Origin: Nocardia higoensis NBRC 100133
GTDB lineage: Bacteria; Actinomycetota; Actinomycetes; Mycobacteriales; Mycobacteriaceae
NCBI RefSeq assembly: GCF_000308595.1
Contig: NZ_BAGA01000102.1
Location: 62,001 to 126,000, forward strand
Direction of reading: 5' to 3'
Length of the DNA: 64,000 bases
A model generated the notes under the pieces. The model saw only the letters and a program-made list of their open reading frames with translations. It searched no databases and had not been told where the DNA came from. Positions 10,761-19,155 of this stretch are shown one piece after another. Numbering within the stretch: position 1 is the first letter of the stretch; each line of letters starts with the position of its first letter. Position numbers and translations under genes: made by a program.

Positions 10761-11444
10761 TCAGTCCGGCGGCAACAGATCCGGCCTGCGCTGCCTGGTC
10801 CGTTCCAGCGCCTGCTCGTGCCGCCAGGTCGCCACCTTGGCGTGATCGCCGGAGAGCAGGATCGGCGGCACCTCGAGGCCGCGCCAGCTGACCGGCCGGG
10901 TGTAGCTGGGGCCTTCCAGCAGACCGTCGGAGAACGAATCCTGTTCGTGGGACTGCTGATTGCCGAGCACACCGGGCAGCAGGCGCACCACGGCCTCGAC
11001 CATGACCAGCACGGCGGCTTCACCCCCGATGAGCACGTAGTCGCCGATGCTGACCTCTTCGACGCGAACCCGGCGGGCCGCGTCGTCGAAGACGCGCTGG
11101 TCGATGCCCTCGTAGCGACCGCAGGCGAAGACCAGATGCTGTTCGCTCGCCCAGCGATGGGCGGTGGCCTGAGTGAACGGGACGCCGGCGGGAGTGGGCA
11201 CGACCAGCAGGGCGTCGTCGGGACAGACCTCGTCGAGCGCGTCACCCCAGACGGTCGGCTTCATGACCATGCCGGGGCCGCCGCCGTAGGGCGAGTCGTC
11301 GACGGACTTGTGGACGTCGTGCGTCCATCGGCGCAGATCGTGCACATCGACCGAGATCAGGCCCTTGTCGATGGCCTTGCCGAGCAGCGCCGTACGCAGC
11401 GGCTCCAGGTACTCGGGGAAAATGGTGACTACGTCGAGTTTCAT
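10761..11444 (-). CDS. trmD: tRNA (guanine(37)-N1)-methyltransferase
   Basis: TrmD adds a methyl group from S-adenosylmethionine to G37 next to the anticodon and so prevents frameshifting. The 227-residue protein is full length with MKLDVVTIFPEYLEPL at the start, SPYGGGPGMVMKP, and the trefoil-knot region including FACGRYEGIDQRV and SIGDYVLIGGEAAVLV. It closes the rpsP-khpA-rimM-trmD operon, 28 bases after rimM, and converges with the lipoprotein gene with only four bases between the stops. Confidence 0.97.
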   Translation of the reverse strand: MKLDVVTIFPEYLEPLRTALLGKAIDKGLISVDVHDLRRWTHDVHKSVDDSPYGGGPGMVMKPTVWGDALDEVCPDDALLVVPTPAGVPFTQATAHRWASEQHLVFACGRYEGIDQRVFDDAARRVRVEEVSIGDYVLIGGEAAVLVMVEAVVRLLPGVLGNQQSHEQDSFSDGLLEGPSYTRPVSWRGLEVPPILLSGDHAKVATWRHEQALERTRQRRPDLLPPD

Positions 11445-11472
11445 GCCCGACCCCGTTTCATGGCAGGGGTGC

Positions 11473-11997
11473 TCATTCGGGATCGAGCAGCCCCTCGGGC
11501 GGATCGATCACGACGAGTTGCTCGGCGATCGAGACCGTCGGCACGATGGCGGTGACAAACGGGACGAGGATCTGCCTGCCGTCGTCCTTGGCACGCACCG
11601 CGAGCAGTTCACCCGCGGCCGAGTGCAGGACCTCGGTGACCGTGCCGATCTCCGTGCCCGCGGTATCGCGCACCGTCAGGCCCTCGAGTTCGTGATCGTA
11701 GAACTCGTCGGGGTCGTCCGAGGGCGGCAGATCCGCGCTGTCCACCACGAAGAGCATGCCGCGCAGCGCGTCGGCGGCGGAGCGATCGCTCACGCCGTCC
11801 AGTGAGACCAGGAGTCGGCCCGAGTGCTCTCGGGCCGACTCCACGGTGAACTCACGGGTCTCGGTCGAGCGGGGCATCCGCCCGCGCAGCGACGTGCCCT
11901 CGGCGAAACGCGCGTCGGGATCGTCGGTGCGGACATCGACGACGAGTTCGCCGCGCACTCCGTGCGACTTGGCGACACGTCCCACGACGAGTTCCAT
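11473..11997 (-). CDS. rimM: 16S rRNA processing protein RimM
   Basis: RimM assists maturation of the 30S subunit head and binds ribosomal protein S19. The 174-residue protein begins MELVVGRVAKSHGVRGELVV, the family's N-terminal beta-barrel signature, and has the PRC-barrel half with PDEFYDHELEGLTVRDTAG. It lies 17 bases after khpA and upstream of trmD in the standard order. Confidence 0.96.
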   Translation of the reverse strand: MELVVGRVAKSHGVRGELVVDVRTDDPDARFAEGTSLRGRMPRSTETREFTVESAREHSGRLLVSLDGVSDRSAADALRGMLFVVDSADLPPSDDPDEFYDHELEGLTVRDTAGTEIGTVTEVLHSAAGELLAVRAKDDGRQILVPFVTAIVPTVSIAEQLVVIDPPEGLLDPE

Positions 11998-12014
11998 CGG
12001 TGGGCGTCTCCCGA

Positions 12015-12257
12015 CTACTGGTCGGTGTCGACGACGTCGACGCGGATTCCCCGGCCACCGATACCGGCGACGAGGGTGCGCAGCGCGGTCGCGGTGCGAC
12101 CACCGCGACCGATCACCTTGCCGAGGTCGTCGGGGTGCACATGCACCTCGACGGTGCGCCCGCGCCTGCCGGTGATCAGCTCGACACGGACGTCATCGGG
12201 ATTGGCGACGATGCCGCGTACCAGGTGTTCGACGGCATCGGCGACGACGGCGCTCAT
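12015..12257 (-). CDS. khpA: KH-domain RNA-binding protein KhpA
   Basis: The 80-residue protein is a single KH domain with the GxxG loop in LGKVIGRGGRTATALRTLV. KhpA proteins bind RNA, often as a heterodimer with KhpB/Jag, and affect cell division or elongation in other Gram-positive bacteria. Its ATG overlaps the rpsP stop by one base (TAATG), so it is translationally coupled to S16. The M. tuberculosis counterpart is Rv2908c. Confidence 0.94.
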   Translation of the reverse strand: MSAVVADAVEHLVRGIVANPDDVRVELITGRRGRTVEVHVHPDDLGKVIGRGGRTATALRTLVAGIGGRGIRVDVVDTDQ

Positions 12258-12691
12258 TACTCCGCAGCCTCGGCCTCGGTCGCCTCGGTGGCGGCCTCGT
12301 CCTTCTTGGCCTTCTTCTTCGGGGTGACGGCGTCGGCGACCGGCTCGTTGTCGGCGGCGGCCAGCGCGGCGTTGAACAGGTCCAGCTTCGACGGCTTGGC
12401 GGCCTTGACCTTCAGGGTGCCCTCGGTGCCCGGCAGGCCCTTGAACTTCTGCCAGTCACCGGTGATCTCCAGCAGGCGCTGCACCGGCTCGGTCGGCTGG
12501 GCGCCGACGCTCAGCCAGTACTGGACGCGCTCGGAGTCGATCTCGATCAGCGAAGGCTCTTCCTTCGGGTGGTACTTGCCGATGGACTCGATGGCACGGC
12601 CGTCACGACGGGTGCGGGCATCGGCCACGACGACGCGGTACTGGGGGTTGCGGATCTTGCCCAGACGGGTGAGCTTGATGCGAACAGCCAT
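12257..12691 (-). CDS. rpsP: 30S ribosomal protein S16
   Basis: The 144-residue protein begins MAVRIKLTRLGKIRNPQYRVVVADAR, the S16 N-terminus. The S16 core ends near residue 90. The rest is an actinobacterial extension ending in a Lys block and a Glu/Ala-rich tail (TPKKKAKKDEAATEATEAEAAE) that is likely disordered. The chosen ATG at 12691 has GAGG nine bases upstream; longer frames are unsupported. It is the first gene of the operon running through khpA, rimM and trmD. Confidence 0.97.
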   Translation of the reverse strand: MAVRIKLTRLGKIRNPQYRVVVADARTRRDGRAIESIGKYHPKEEPSLIEIDSERVQYWLSVGAQPTEPVQRLLEITGDWQKFKGLPGTEGTLKVKAAKPSKLDLFNAALAAADNEPVADAVTPKKKAKKDEAATEATEAEAAE

Positions 12692-13002
12692 GCTGATCTG
12701 CCTCTTTCGGATAAGCGGCCGTCGTCTGCGAGAGATGACGGCCAGGATGGTCACCACGCGATTCAGCGACCCGCACGGTCTGCGAGCCCGGTTTCGCGCA
12801 TGGAGTGTGTGACCGCCGCGCGGCACGTGACCGGAGACGGGCTGACACTGTCCTGAGTAGGACGGTGGTTCATTCTGCCAGACGGCTCGCCGGGCCCGGA
12901 AATCGGCTGCTGCTCGCCCGCCGTGGCGCCGCCGCGAGCCGGGCCGGGCCGATGCGATCGGGTGCCGCCTGCCTCGGGTGCCACGTATCGCGGGCCCGGA
13001 GG
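12692..13002. other. intergenic leader/promoter region upstream of rpsP
   Basis: About 310 bases lie between the rpsP start and the end of the amidohydrolase gene, both on the minus strand. It should hold the promoter and leader of the rpsP operon. Close to rpsP, minus-strand GCCGTC and GACGGC can form a six-base-pair stem. The open frames here overlap one another and lack plausible ribosome-binding sites. I see no gene. Confidence 0.5.
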
Positions 13003-14097
13003 TCAGCGGTGCCCGGTGACAGGATCGGCCGCCGCGACCACCCGGCCGCGCAGCACCACCCAGGCCGGCTCGGCCAGCACAGCCGGGTGGATCCTGGGGT
13101 CCTCGCGGTAGACGACGAAATCGGCGGGCGCCCCGTGGGCGATACCGGGCCGGCCCAGCCATGCGCGAGCCGACCAGGAGGCCGCTCCGAGCGCGTCGTG
13201 AGCCGACAGACCGGCAGCGCCCAGTGCGGCGATCTCGTCGGCGATGCGCCCGTGCCTGATCGAACCGCCCGCATCGGTGCCCGCGTAGATGGGCACGCCC
13301 GCATCGTGGGCCTTGCCGACGGTGTCGCGGACGCGACGGTGCAGATCGCGCATGTGGGCGGCGTAGACGGGGAACTTCCCGGCACTGTCGGCGATATCGG
13401 GGAAGGTGTCGATATTGATCAGCGTCGGCACGAGCGCGGTGCCGTGTTCCACCATCATCGCGATGGTGTCGTCGGTGAGACCGGTGCCGTGTTCGATGCA
13501 GTCGATTCCGGCCGAGAGCAACCCGGGCAGGGCGTCCTCGCCGAAGACGTGCGCGGTGACCCTGGCGCCATTGGCGTGTGCGGCCGCGATGGCCTCGGCA
13601 ACCACGGCGTCGCTCCACAGTGGCCGCAGATCGCCCACGGAGCGGTCGATCCAGTCGCCGACGATCTTGACCCAGCCGTCGCCGCGCCGCGCCTGCTCGG
13701 CGACGATCTCCGGCAGGTCGCGCTCATCGTCGAGCTCGATGCCGAGTTCGCGGATGTAGCGCTTGGGGCGGGCGATGTGGCGGCCCGCCCGGATGATGCG
13801 CGGCAGGTCCTCGTGGTCGTCGATGAAATGCGTGTCGATCGGCGAACCGGCGTCGCGCAGCAACAGCGCGCCCGCGTCACGCTCGACCTCGGCCTGCGCG
13901 ATGGCACCGTCGTGATCCTCGTGACCGCCGCCGTAGCGGATGCCGACATGACAGTGCGCGTCGACCAGGCCGGGCACGATCCAGCCGGTGTCGCACAGCG
14001 TATCGGCGCCGGGCACCGGCTCGAAGGAGACCGTACCCTCGTGCACCCACAGGTCGCGGATGTCGTCGTCGGGCAACAGGATTCCACGAAGGTGCAC
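13003..14097 (-). CDS. metal-dependent amidohydrolase family protein (Rv2915c-like)
   Basis: The 364-residue protein has amidohydrolase-superfamily features: VPGLVDAHCHVGIRYGGG with the metal-binding HxH, VTAHVFGEDAL and IEHGTGL for further histidines, and the late aspartate in IYAGTDAGGS. It resembles imidazolonepropionase/prolidase-like members, but the substrate cannot be read from sequence. The start is GTG at 14097 with GGAGG seven bases upstream. M. tuberculosis carries a similar gene near ffh at the same place. Confidence 0.88.
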   Translation of the reverse strand: MHLRGILLPDDDIRDLWVHEGTVSFEPVPGADTLCDTGWIVPGLVDAHCHVGIRYGGGHEDHDGAIAQAEVERDAGALLLRDAGSPIDTHFIDDHEDLPRIIRAGRHIARPKRYIRELGIELDDERDLPEIVAEQARRGDGWVKIVGDWIDRSVGDLRPLWSDAVVAEAIAAAHANGARVTAHVFGEDALPGLLSAGIDCIEHGTGLTDDTIAMMVEHGTALVPTLINIDTFPDIADSAGKFPVYAAHMRDLHRRVRDTVGKAHDAGVPIYAGTDAGGSIRHGRIADEIAALGAAGLSAHDALGAASWSARAWLGRPGIAHGAPADFVVYREDPRIHPAVLAEPAWVVLRGRVVAAADPVTGHR

Positions 14098-14171
14098 GCG
14101 AACCTCCTCGGCGCGGGTCGGGTGAACTTCAACCTACCGCGCCGAGTCGCCGCGTGGTCCGGCGAGCGGAA

Positions 14172-15737
14172 CTACTGCTTGGGGAACTTCAGCTTCGACA
14201 GATCGAAGCCCTCGAGGCCGGGCGGCAGCTGGTCGAGGCCAGGCGGCATATCGGAGAGATCGGGCATCCCCGCGGGGAGTCCCGGCATCCCGGCAGGCAT
14301 GCCGGGGAAGCCACCGCGCATCTTCGGTGGGGTCGGACCACGTCCACCCTTCTTGCCCTTCTTGCCCTTCTTGTTGCCGCCGCGCCGCGAGCCGGGCATG
14401 CCCATCTGGCGGCCCATCATCGCCATCATCTTCTTGGCTTCGAAGAACCGGTCGACGAGCTGGTTCACCTCGGAGACCTGGACGCCGGAGCCGTTGGCGA
14501 TACGCAGCCTCCGGGAGGCGTTGATGATCTTGGGGTTGGCCCGCTCGGCGGGGGTCATGCCGCGGATGATCGCCTGCACCCGATCGAGTTGCTTGTCGTC
14601 GACCGCGGCCAGCGCGTCCTTCATCTGACCCGCACCGGGCAGCATGCCCAGCAGGTTGCCGATGGGACCCATCTTGCGGATGGCCAGCATCTGCTCGAGG
14701 AAGTCCTCGAGGGTGAGCTCGCCGCTGCCGATCTTGCGGGCGGCCTCCTCGGCCTGCTGCGCGTCGTAGACCTGCTCGGCCTGCTCGATGAGGGTGAGCA
14801 CGTCGCCCATGCCGAGGATGCGGCTGGCCATCCGGTCGGGATGGAAGACGTCGAAGTCCTCGAGCTTCTCACCGGTAGAGGCGAACATGATCGGCGCGCC
14901 GGTGACATTGCGCACCGACAGCGCCGCACCACCGCGGGCGTCGCCGTCGAGCTTGGTGAGCACCACGCCGGTGAAGCCGACGCCGTCGCGGAAGGCCTCG
15001 GCGGTGGCGACCGCGTCCTGACCGATCATCGCGTCGAGCACGAACAGGGTCTCGTCGGGCTGGACGGCATCGCGGATGCCCGCGGCCTGGCGCATCAGCA
15101 CCTCGTCGATGCCGAGGCGACCCGCCGTGTCGACGATGACCACGTCGTACTGCTTGGCCCGCGCCTCGGCGACACCGCCGCGCGCGACCTCCACCGGATC
15201 GGCCGCGGAAATGCCCAGCGGATTCTCGCCACCGCCGATCGAGGTGCCGGCGTGCGGTGCGTACACAGGCACGCCCGCACGTTCGCCGACCACTTGGAGC
15301 TGGGTCACCGCGCCGGGGCGTTGCAGGTCACAGGCCACCAGCAGCGGCTGATGCCCTTGACCCTTGAGCCATTTCGCGAGCTTGCCCGCCAGGGTGGTCT
15401 TACCCGCGCCCTGCAGGCCGGCGAGCATGATGACCGTCGGCGGGTTCTTGGCCAGGCTCAATCGCCGGGTCTCGCCGCCGAGGATCTGGATCAATTCCTC
15501 GTTGACGATCTTGACGACCTGCTGGGCAGGGTTCAGCGCGGCGGACACCTCGGCGCCCTTGGCGCGCTCTTTGATCTTGGCGATGAAACCGCGCACCACA
15601 GGCAGCGCGACGTCCGCCTCGAGCAGGGCCAGCCGGATCTCCCGGCAGGTGGCGTCGATGTCGGCCGGTGACAGACGCCCCTTACCGCGAAGATCCTTCA
15701 GGGCACCGGTTAGCCGGTCGGACAGGGATTCGAACAC
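14172..15737 (-). CDS. ffh: signal recognition particle GTPase Ffh
   Basis: Ffh binds the signal peptides of nascent membrane proteins with 4.5S RNA and docks on FtsY. The 521-residue protein has the N domain (1-~90), the G domain with P-loop GLQGAGKTT (107-115), DTAGRLG and TKLDGDARGG, and the M domain containing the methionine-rich finger and the RNA-binding GSGVQVSEVNQLV. The tail from about residue 435 adds a Gly/Lys block and repeated Met-Pro-Gly units (FPGMPAGMPGLPAGMPD) ending FDLSKLKFPKQ. Its partner ftsY is 5 kb upstream. Confidence 0.97.
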   Translation of the reverse strand: MFESLSDRLTGALKDLRGKGRLSPADIDATCREIRLALLEADVALPVVRGFIAKIKERAKGAEVSAALNPAQQVVKIVNEELIQILGGETRRLSLAKNPPTVIMLAGLQGAGKTTLAGKLAKWLKGQGHQPLLVACDLQRPGAVTQLQVVGERAGVPVYAPHAGTSIGGGENPLGISAADPVEVARGGVAEARAKQYDVVIVDTAGRLGIDEVLMRQAAGIRDAVQPDETLFVLDAMIGQDAVATAEAFRDGVGFTGVVLTKLDGDARGGAALSVRNVTGAPIMFASTGEKLEDFDVFHPDRMASRILGMGDVLTLIEQAEQVYDAQQAEEAARKIGSGELTLEDFLEQMLAIRKMGPIGNLLGMLPGAGQMKDALAAVDDKQLDRVQAIIRGMTPAERANPKIINASRRLRIANGSGVQVSEVNQLVDRFFEAKKMMAMMGRQMGMPGSRRGGNKKGKKGKKGGRGPTPPKMRGGFPGMPAGMPGLPAGMPDLSDMPPGLDQLPPGLEGFDLSKLKFPKQ

Positions 15738-15843
15738 CGATCGCGCTCCTGATCTCGAGTGACGTCAATTGACTACCCAGGGTAATGGGGTCACTCGGGC
15801 TTTCGCGCACGCGGTGGCCGATATCGCTACCCGGATGCGGCCG

Positions 15844-16158
15844 CTACTCGACCTTCACGGCATCCGCATCCCCGGCGCAGAGCAGATCGTGGTTCTCCAG
15901 CCGCACCAGATGCACCGACTGCCTGCCGGTGAGCCCGATACGGAGGGCCAGCGGATCCAGCGTCGACCACTGCGCGGGCGTATCCATCTGCTCGGTGGCG
16001 ACCGCCGCCGCGATGGTCATCGCCGCCTCGGCCTGCTGCCCGGTCAACGTGCGACCGGGTAGCCAGGAGACGACCCAGAGATCACCGCCGACGCACCGTG
16101 CCATGTGTGAGGTGTCGTCACTGGTGATCATCGACGCCTCGACAACCCGAATTGCCAT
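15844..16158 (-). CDS. small hypothetical protein
   Basis: I do not recognise this 104-residue protein. It begins MAIRVVEASMITSDDTSHMA, has no signal peptide or membrane segment and has a mixed alpha/beta look with hydrophobic strands (GGDLWVVSWLPG, SVHLVRLENHDLLC). The start is supported by GGGAG about ten bases upstream. It lies between glnD and ffh on the same strand, so it may be cotranscribed with ffh or stand alone. Antisense frames here are weaker. Confidence 0.65.
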   Translation of the reverse strand: MAIRVVEASMITSDDTSHMARCVGGDLWVVSWLPGRTLTGQQAEAAMTIAAAVATEQMDTPAQWSTLDPLALRIGLTGRQSVHLVRLENHDLLCAGDADAVKVE

Positions 16159-16281
16159 CGACCAGCTCCCATCGTCATCTGCGCGGGACGGACCGTTCTA
16201 GATCGTATGTGCCGCGCCGTGACCGACGAGCGCGTCTCAGCTAATTTTCTGCAACATTACGGTCGCGGTTCGCGGCACTCC

Positions 16282-18726
16282 TCAGACGGAGCTTGCGGTG
16301 TTCTCCTCCGGCGGTTTGGGCGCCGGCCGCGGAACCACCTGCAGGACCGCCTTCTCCACCGCCTCCCGGCGCTGCGGATCGTCCGTCGGCCCCATATCAA
16401 GGCAGAACGAGTCGACCACTGCCGAACCCATGGTGACCACCTTGGCCCAGCGCACATTCACCCCGCACCCGGCCAAGGCGGCGGCCAGCCTGCTCAGCAG
16501 GCCGATGCGGTCCTCGGCGCGCAGTTCGAGAATGACCTGACCGTCGGTAGTGGTCGGCGACCACAGCAAACGCGGCTCGGCCTGCGCGTACGGTCCGCGA
16601 TCGGCCACGGTCGTCTCGCGCTCGCGTTTGGCGAGCACGCCGGGCAGATCCAAATCGCCCGCGATGGCGCGGATCAGTTCCTGACGCAGCAGCCCCGCGT
16701 CCGGCGGGTCGCCGAACTTGGGGGTCACCACAAACGTGTCGATCGCCGACTCGCCGTGCATGCCCACCGAGGCCGAGAGCACCCGCAGCGAATGCAGGGC
16801 GAGGACGCCGGCCGCGTCCGAGAGCAGCCCCGGGGTGTCGGGCGCGATCACGGTGACCAGATGGGTGAATTTGCCCTCACCCTGGGTCAATTCGACATGC
16901 ACGCCACCGCCCGCAGCCTTGGCCAGCAGTTCGGGCGCGATCTCCTCCGGGGACGGCAGCGCGTCGCCCGCCATCATGGCTCGGCAGCGACGCACCAGAT
17001 CACCGATCAGCGAGGCCTTCCACTCTCCCCATACGCCCGGCCCGGTGGCCAGCGAGTCGGCCTCGGCCAGGGTGTGCAGCAGTTCCAGCAGTTGCGGGTC
17101 GCCGTCGAGCGCGTCGGTGACCGCGCGAACGGTGTCCGGGTCGTCGAGATCGCGTCGGGTCGCGGTGTCGGGCAGCAGCAGGTGGTGGCGCACCATGGCG
17201 CTGAGCGTGCGCACGTCCGAGGGCCACAGACCGAGACGGTTGCCGATCTGAGTGGCCAGGTCGGCACCGACGACGCTGTGATCGCCCTGCCTGCCCTTGC
17301 CGATGTCGTGCAGCAGCGCGCCGAGGGCGAGCAGATCCGGGCGGGCGACGCGGGTGCTCAGCGCACTCGCGTAGGCCACCGTCTCCATCAGGTGACGATC
17401 GACGGTCCAGGTGTGCACGGCGTCGCGCGGCGGCAGGTCACGCACCGCACCCCATTCCGGCAGCAACCTGCCCCACAGACCGGTCCGGTCCAACGCCTCG
17501 ATCGCGCTGATCACGCCCCGGCCGGACCCCAGCAGCACGAGCAGGTCGTTGAGCGCGTCCTTCGGCCAGGGCTCGCGCAACTCGGGGGCCTGCTCGGCCA
17601 GCCGGGCAAGCGTGGTCGCCGACATCGGCAATCCGGTCTGGGCCGAGGCCGCCGCCACCCGCAGTGTCAGCCCGGGATCGCGCTGCGGACGCGCGTCACG
17701 GGCCAGCACCACCTCGCCCGCGTGCTCGACCACCCCCTCATCGAGTGGTCGACGCACCGGCATCCGCCGCAACTTCGCCAGGCCTCGGCGGGGCAGGGCG
17801 TTGGCGGCGGTCCGCAACCCGACCTCGACGGAATAGCTCACCGTCCTGGCCGAATCACTCAGTGTGCGAGCGAGATCGAACCGATCGCCGATACGCAGCG
17901 CCGCGCCGATCTCGTCCGCGTCCTGAGCCCGCAACTGGTCGCGACCGCGTCCGGCAACGCGGTGCAGTTCGGTGCGGACGTCGAGCAACCGACGGTGCGC
18001 CTGCTTCAATCCGCCGCCGGGCACATCAGGACCGAGCCCCGGCATGGCGTCGGTCAGTTGTGCGATGGCGAGCGCATCGAGCAGCTGGATGTCACGCAGG
18101 CCGCCGCGACCGTTCTTCAGGTCGGGTTCGGCGCGATGGGCGATCGCGCCGCTGCGCTGCCACCTGGCCTCCGCCTGAGCGACGAGTTCGTCGAAGCGGC
18201 GGCGGATTCCGTTGCGCCACTCCCTGCGCACCCCGCTGATCAGCAGGTTGCTCAGCTCTTCGTCGCCGACGATATGGCGGGCTTCGAGCATGCCGAGCGC
18301 GGCGATCATGTCGTTGTCGGCGACCTGCAGCGCCTGGGCGACGGTGCGAACGCTGTGGTCGAGCTTGATGTGGGCGTCCCACAACGGATACCAGAGCTGA
18401 TCGGCCACCTCGGCTACCCGCGTGGAAGCGGTGTCGTCGTGCAGCAGAACGAGATCCAGATCCGAATAGGGCAGCATCTCCCGGCGGCCCAGACCGCCGA
18501 CCGCGACCACGGCCAGGCCGCTGTCGGGGGTGATGCCCAGCTCGGCACCTTTGTTCGTGAGCCAGAGTTCGTAGAGATCGACCAGCGCCAGACGCACCGA
18601 CTCGGCATCCAGTCGCGGATTGCGCGGCATGCCGCCTTCGAGCAATTGCTTGCGCGCCTGCACGAGGCCGGCCGCACCACCGTTGGTCGCCTTCGCGCCG
18701 CCGGCTTCCCTACTTCCACTACCCAT
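16282..18726 (-). CDS. glnD: PII uridylyltransferase/uridylyl-removing (or adenylyl) enzyme
   Basis: GlnD senses glutamine and modifies PII; in actinobacteria the modification is often adenylylation. The 814-residue protein has the nucleotidyltransferase domain (GGLGRREMLPYSDLDLVL, 77-94, with S88, D89 and D91), an HD phosphohydrolase domain (HTWTVDRHL from H438; H473-D474 in LLHDIGKG) and two C-terminal ACT domains (APDTPGLLSDAAGVLALH and AEDRIGLLSRLAAALAG). All catalytic parts look intact. It is third in the amt-glnB-glnD operon. Confidence 0.95.
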   Translation of the reverse strand: MGSGSREAGGAKATNGGAAGLVQARKQLLEGGMPRNPRLDAESVRLALVDLYELWLTNKGAELGITPDSGLAVVAVGGLGRREMLPYSDLDLVLLHDDTASTRVAEVADQLWYPLWDAHIKLDHSVRTVAQALQVADNDMIAALGMLEARHIVGDEELSNLLISGVRREWRNGIRRRFDELVAQAEARWQRSGAIAHRAEPDLKNGRGGLRDIQLLDALAIAQLTDAMPGLGPDVPGGGLKQAHRRLLDVRTELHRVAGRGRDQLRAQDADEIGAALRIGDRFDLARTLSDSARTVSYSVEVGLRTAANALPRRGLAKLRRMPVRRPLDEGVVEHAGEVVLARDARPQRDPGLTLRVAAASAQTGLPMSATTLARLAEQAPELREPWPKDALNDLLVLLGSGRGVISAIEALDRTGLWGRLLPEWGAVRDLPPRDAVHTWTVDRHLMETVAYASALSTRVARPDLLALGALLHDIGKGRQGDHSVVGADLATQIGNRLGLWPSDVRTLSAMVRHHLLLPDTATRRDLDDPDTVRAVTDALDGDPQLLELLHTLAEADSLATGPGVWGEWKASLIGDLVRRCRAMMAGDALPSPEEIAPELLAKAAGGGVHVELTQGEGKFTHLVTVIAPDTPGLLSDAAGVLALHSLRVLSASVGMHGESAIDTFVVTPKFGDPPDAGLLRQELIRAIAGDLDLPGVLAKRERETTVADRGPYAQAEPRLLWSPTTTDGQVILELRAEDRIGLLSRLAAALAGCGVNVRWAKVVTMGSAVVDSFCLDMGPTDDPQRREAVEKAVLQVVPRPAPKPPEENTASSV

Positions 18727-18751
18727 GACCCACCACCCGTTTCATGAGTGC

Positions 18752-18790
18752 GGCCCCGCCCCGACCGGGCTGTCCGATCGAAGCGGGGCC
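18752..18790 (-). promoter_or_regulatory. hairpin between glnB and glnD
   Basis: GGCCCCGC (18752-18759) pairs with GCGGGGCC (18783-18790) around a 23-base loop in the 86-base gap between the two genes. It may reduce readthrough into glnD or mark an RNA processing point. No T-run is present. Confidence 0.35.
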
Positions 18791-18812
18791 ACCGCTCGGC
18801 TCGTTGTTCCGG

Positions 18813-19151
18813 CTACAGCGCGTCGGTGCCGCGCTCGCCGGTGCGCACCCTGATGATCGACTCGACCGGAGTGACCCACACCTTGCCGTCACCGATCTTG
18901 CCGGTCCGCGAGGCCTCGACGATGATGTCGACGACCTTGTCCACCGAGGCGTCGTCCACGACAACCTCGACCCGGACCTTCGGCACGAAGTCGACCGAGT
19001 ACTCGGCGCCGCGGTAGACCTCGGTGTGCCCCTTCTGGCGGCCGTAGCCCTGTACTTCACTGACCGTCATACCGAACACGCCGGCCTGTTCCAGACCCGT
19101 CTTGACGTCTTCGAGCGTGAACGGTTTGACGATTGCGGTGATCAACTTCAT
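18813..19151 (-). CDS. glnB: nitrogen regulatory protein PII (GlnB/GlnK type)
   Basis: PII binds ATP/ADP and 2-oxoglutarate and reports nitrogen status, including control of AmtB. The 112-residue protein is full length. The T-loop GRQKGHTEVYRGAEY contains Y51, the usual site of uridylylation or adenylylation by GlnD. The B-loop reads RTGKIGDGKVWV. The gene lies four bases after amt. Linkage to amt makes it GlnK-like by context. Confidence 0.96.
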   Translation of the reverse strand: MKLITAIVKPFTLEDVKTGLEQAGVFGMTVSEVQGYGRQKGHTEVYRGAEYSVDFVPKVRVEVVVDDASVDKVVDIIVEASRTGKIGDGKVWVTPVESIIRVRTGERGTDAL

Positions 19152-19155
19152 GTCG

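Noticed and set aside
12870..14132. Long frames antisense to and beside the amidohydrolase (e.g. 12805-14628 plus, 13455-14132 minus)
   Set aside because: They shadow the amidohydrolase and ffh genes in other frames; composition is Arg/Ser/Pro/Ala biased, typical of spurious frames in this GC range.
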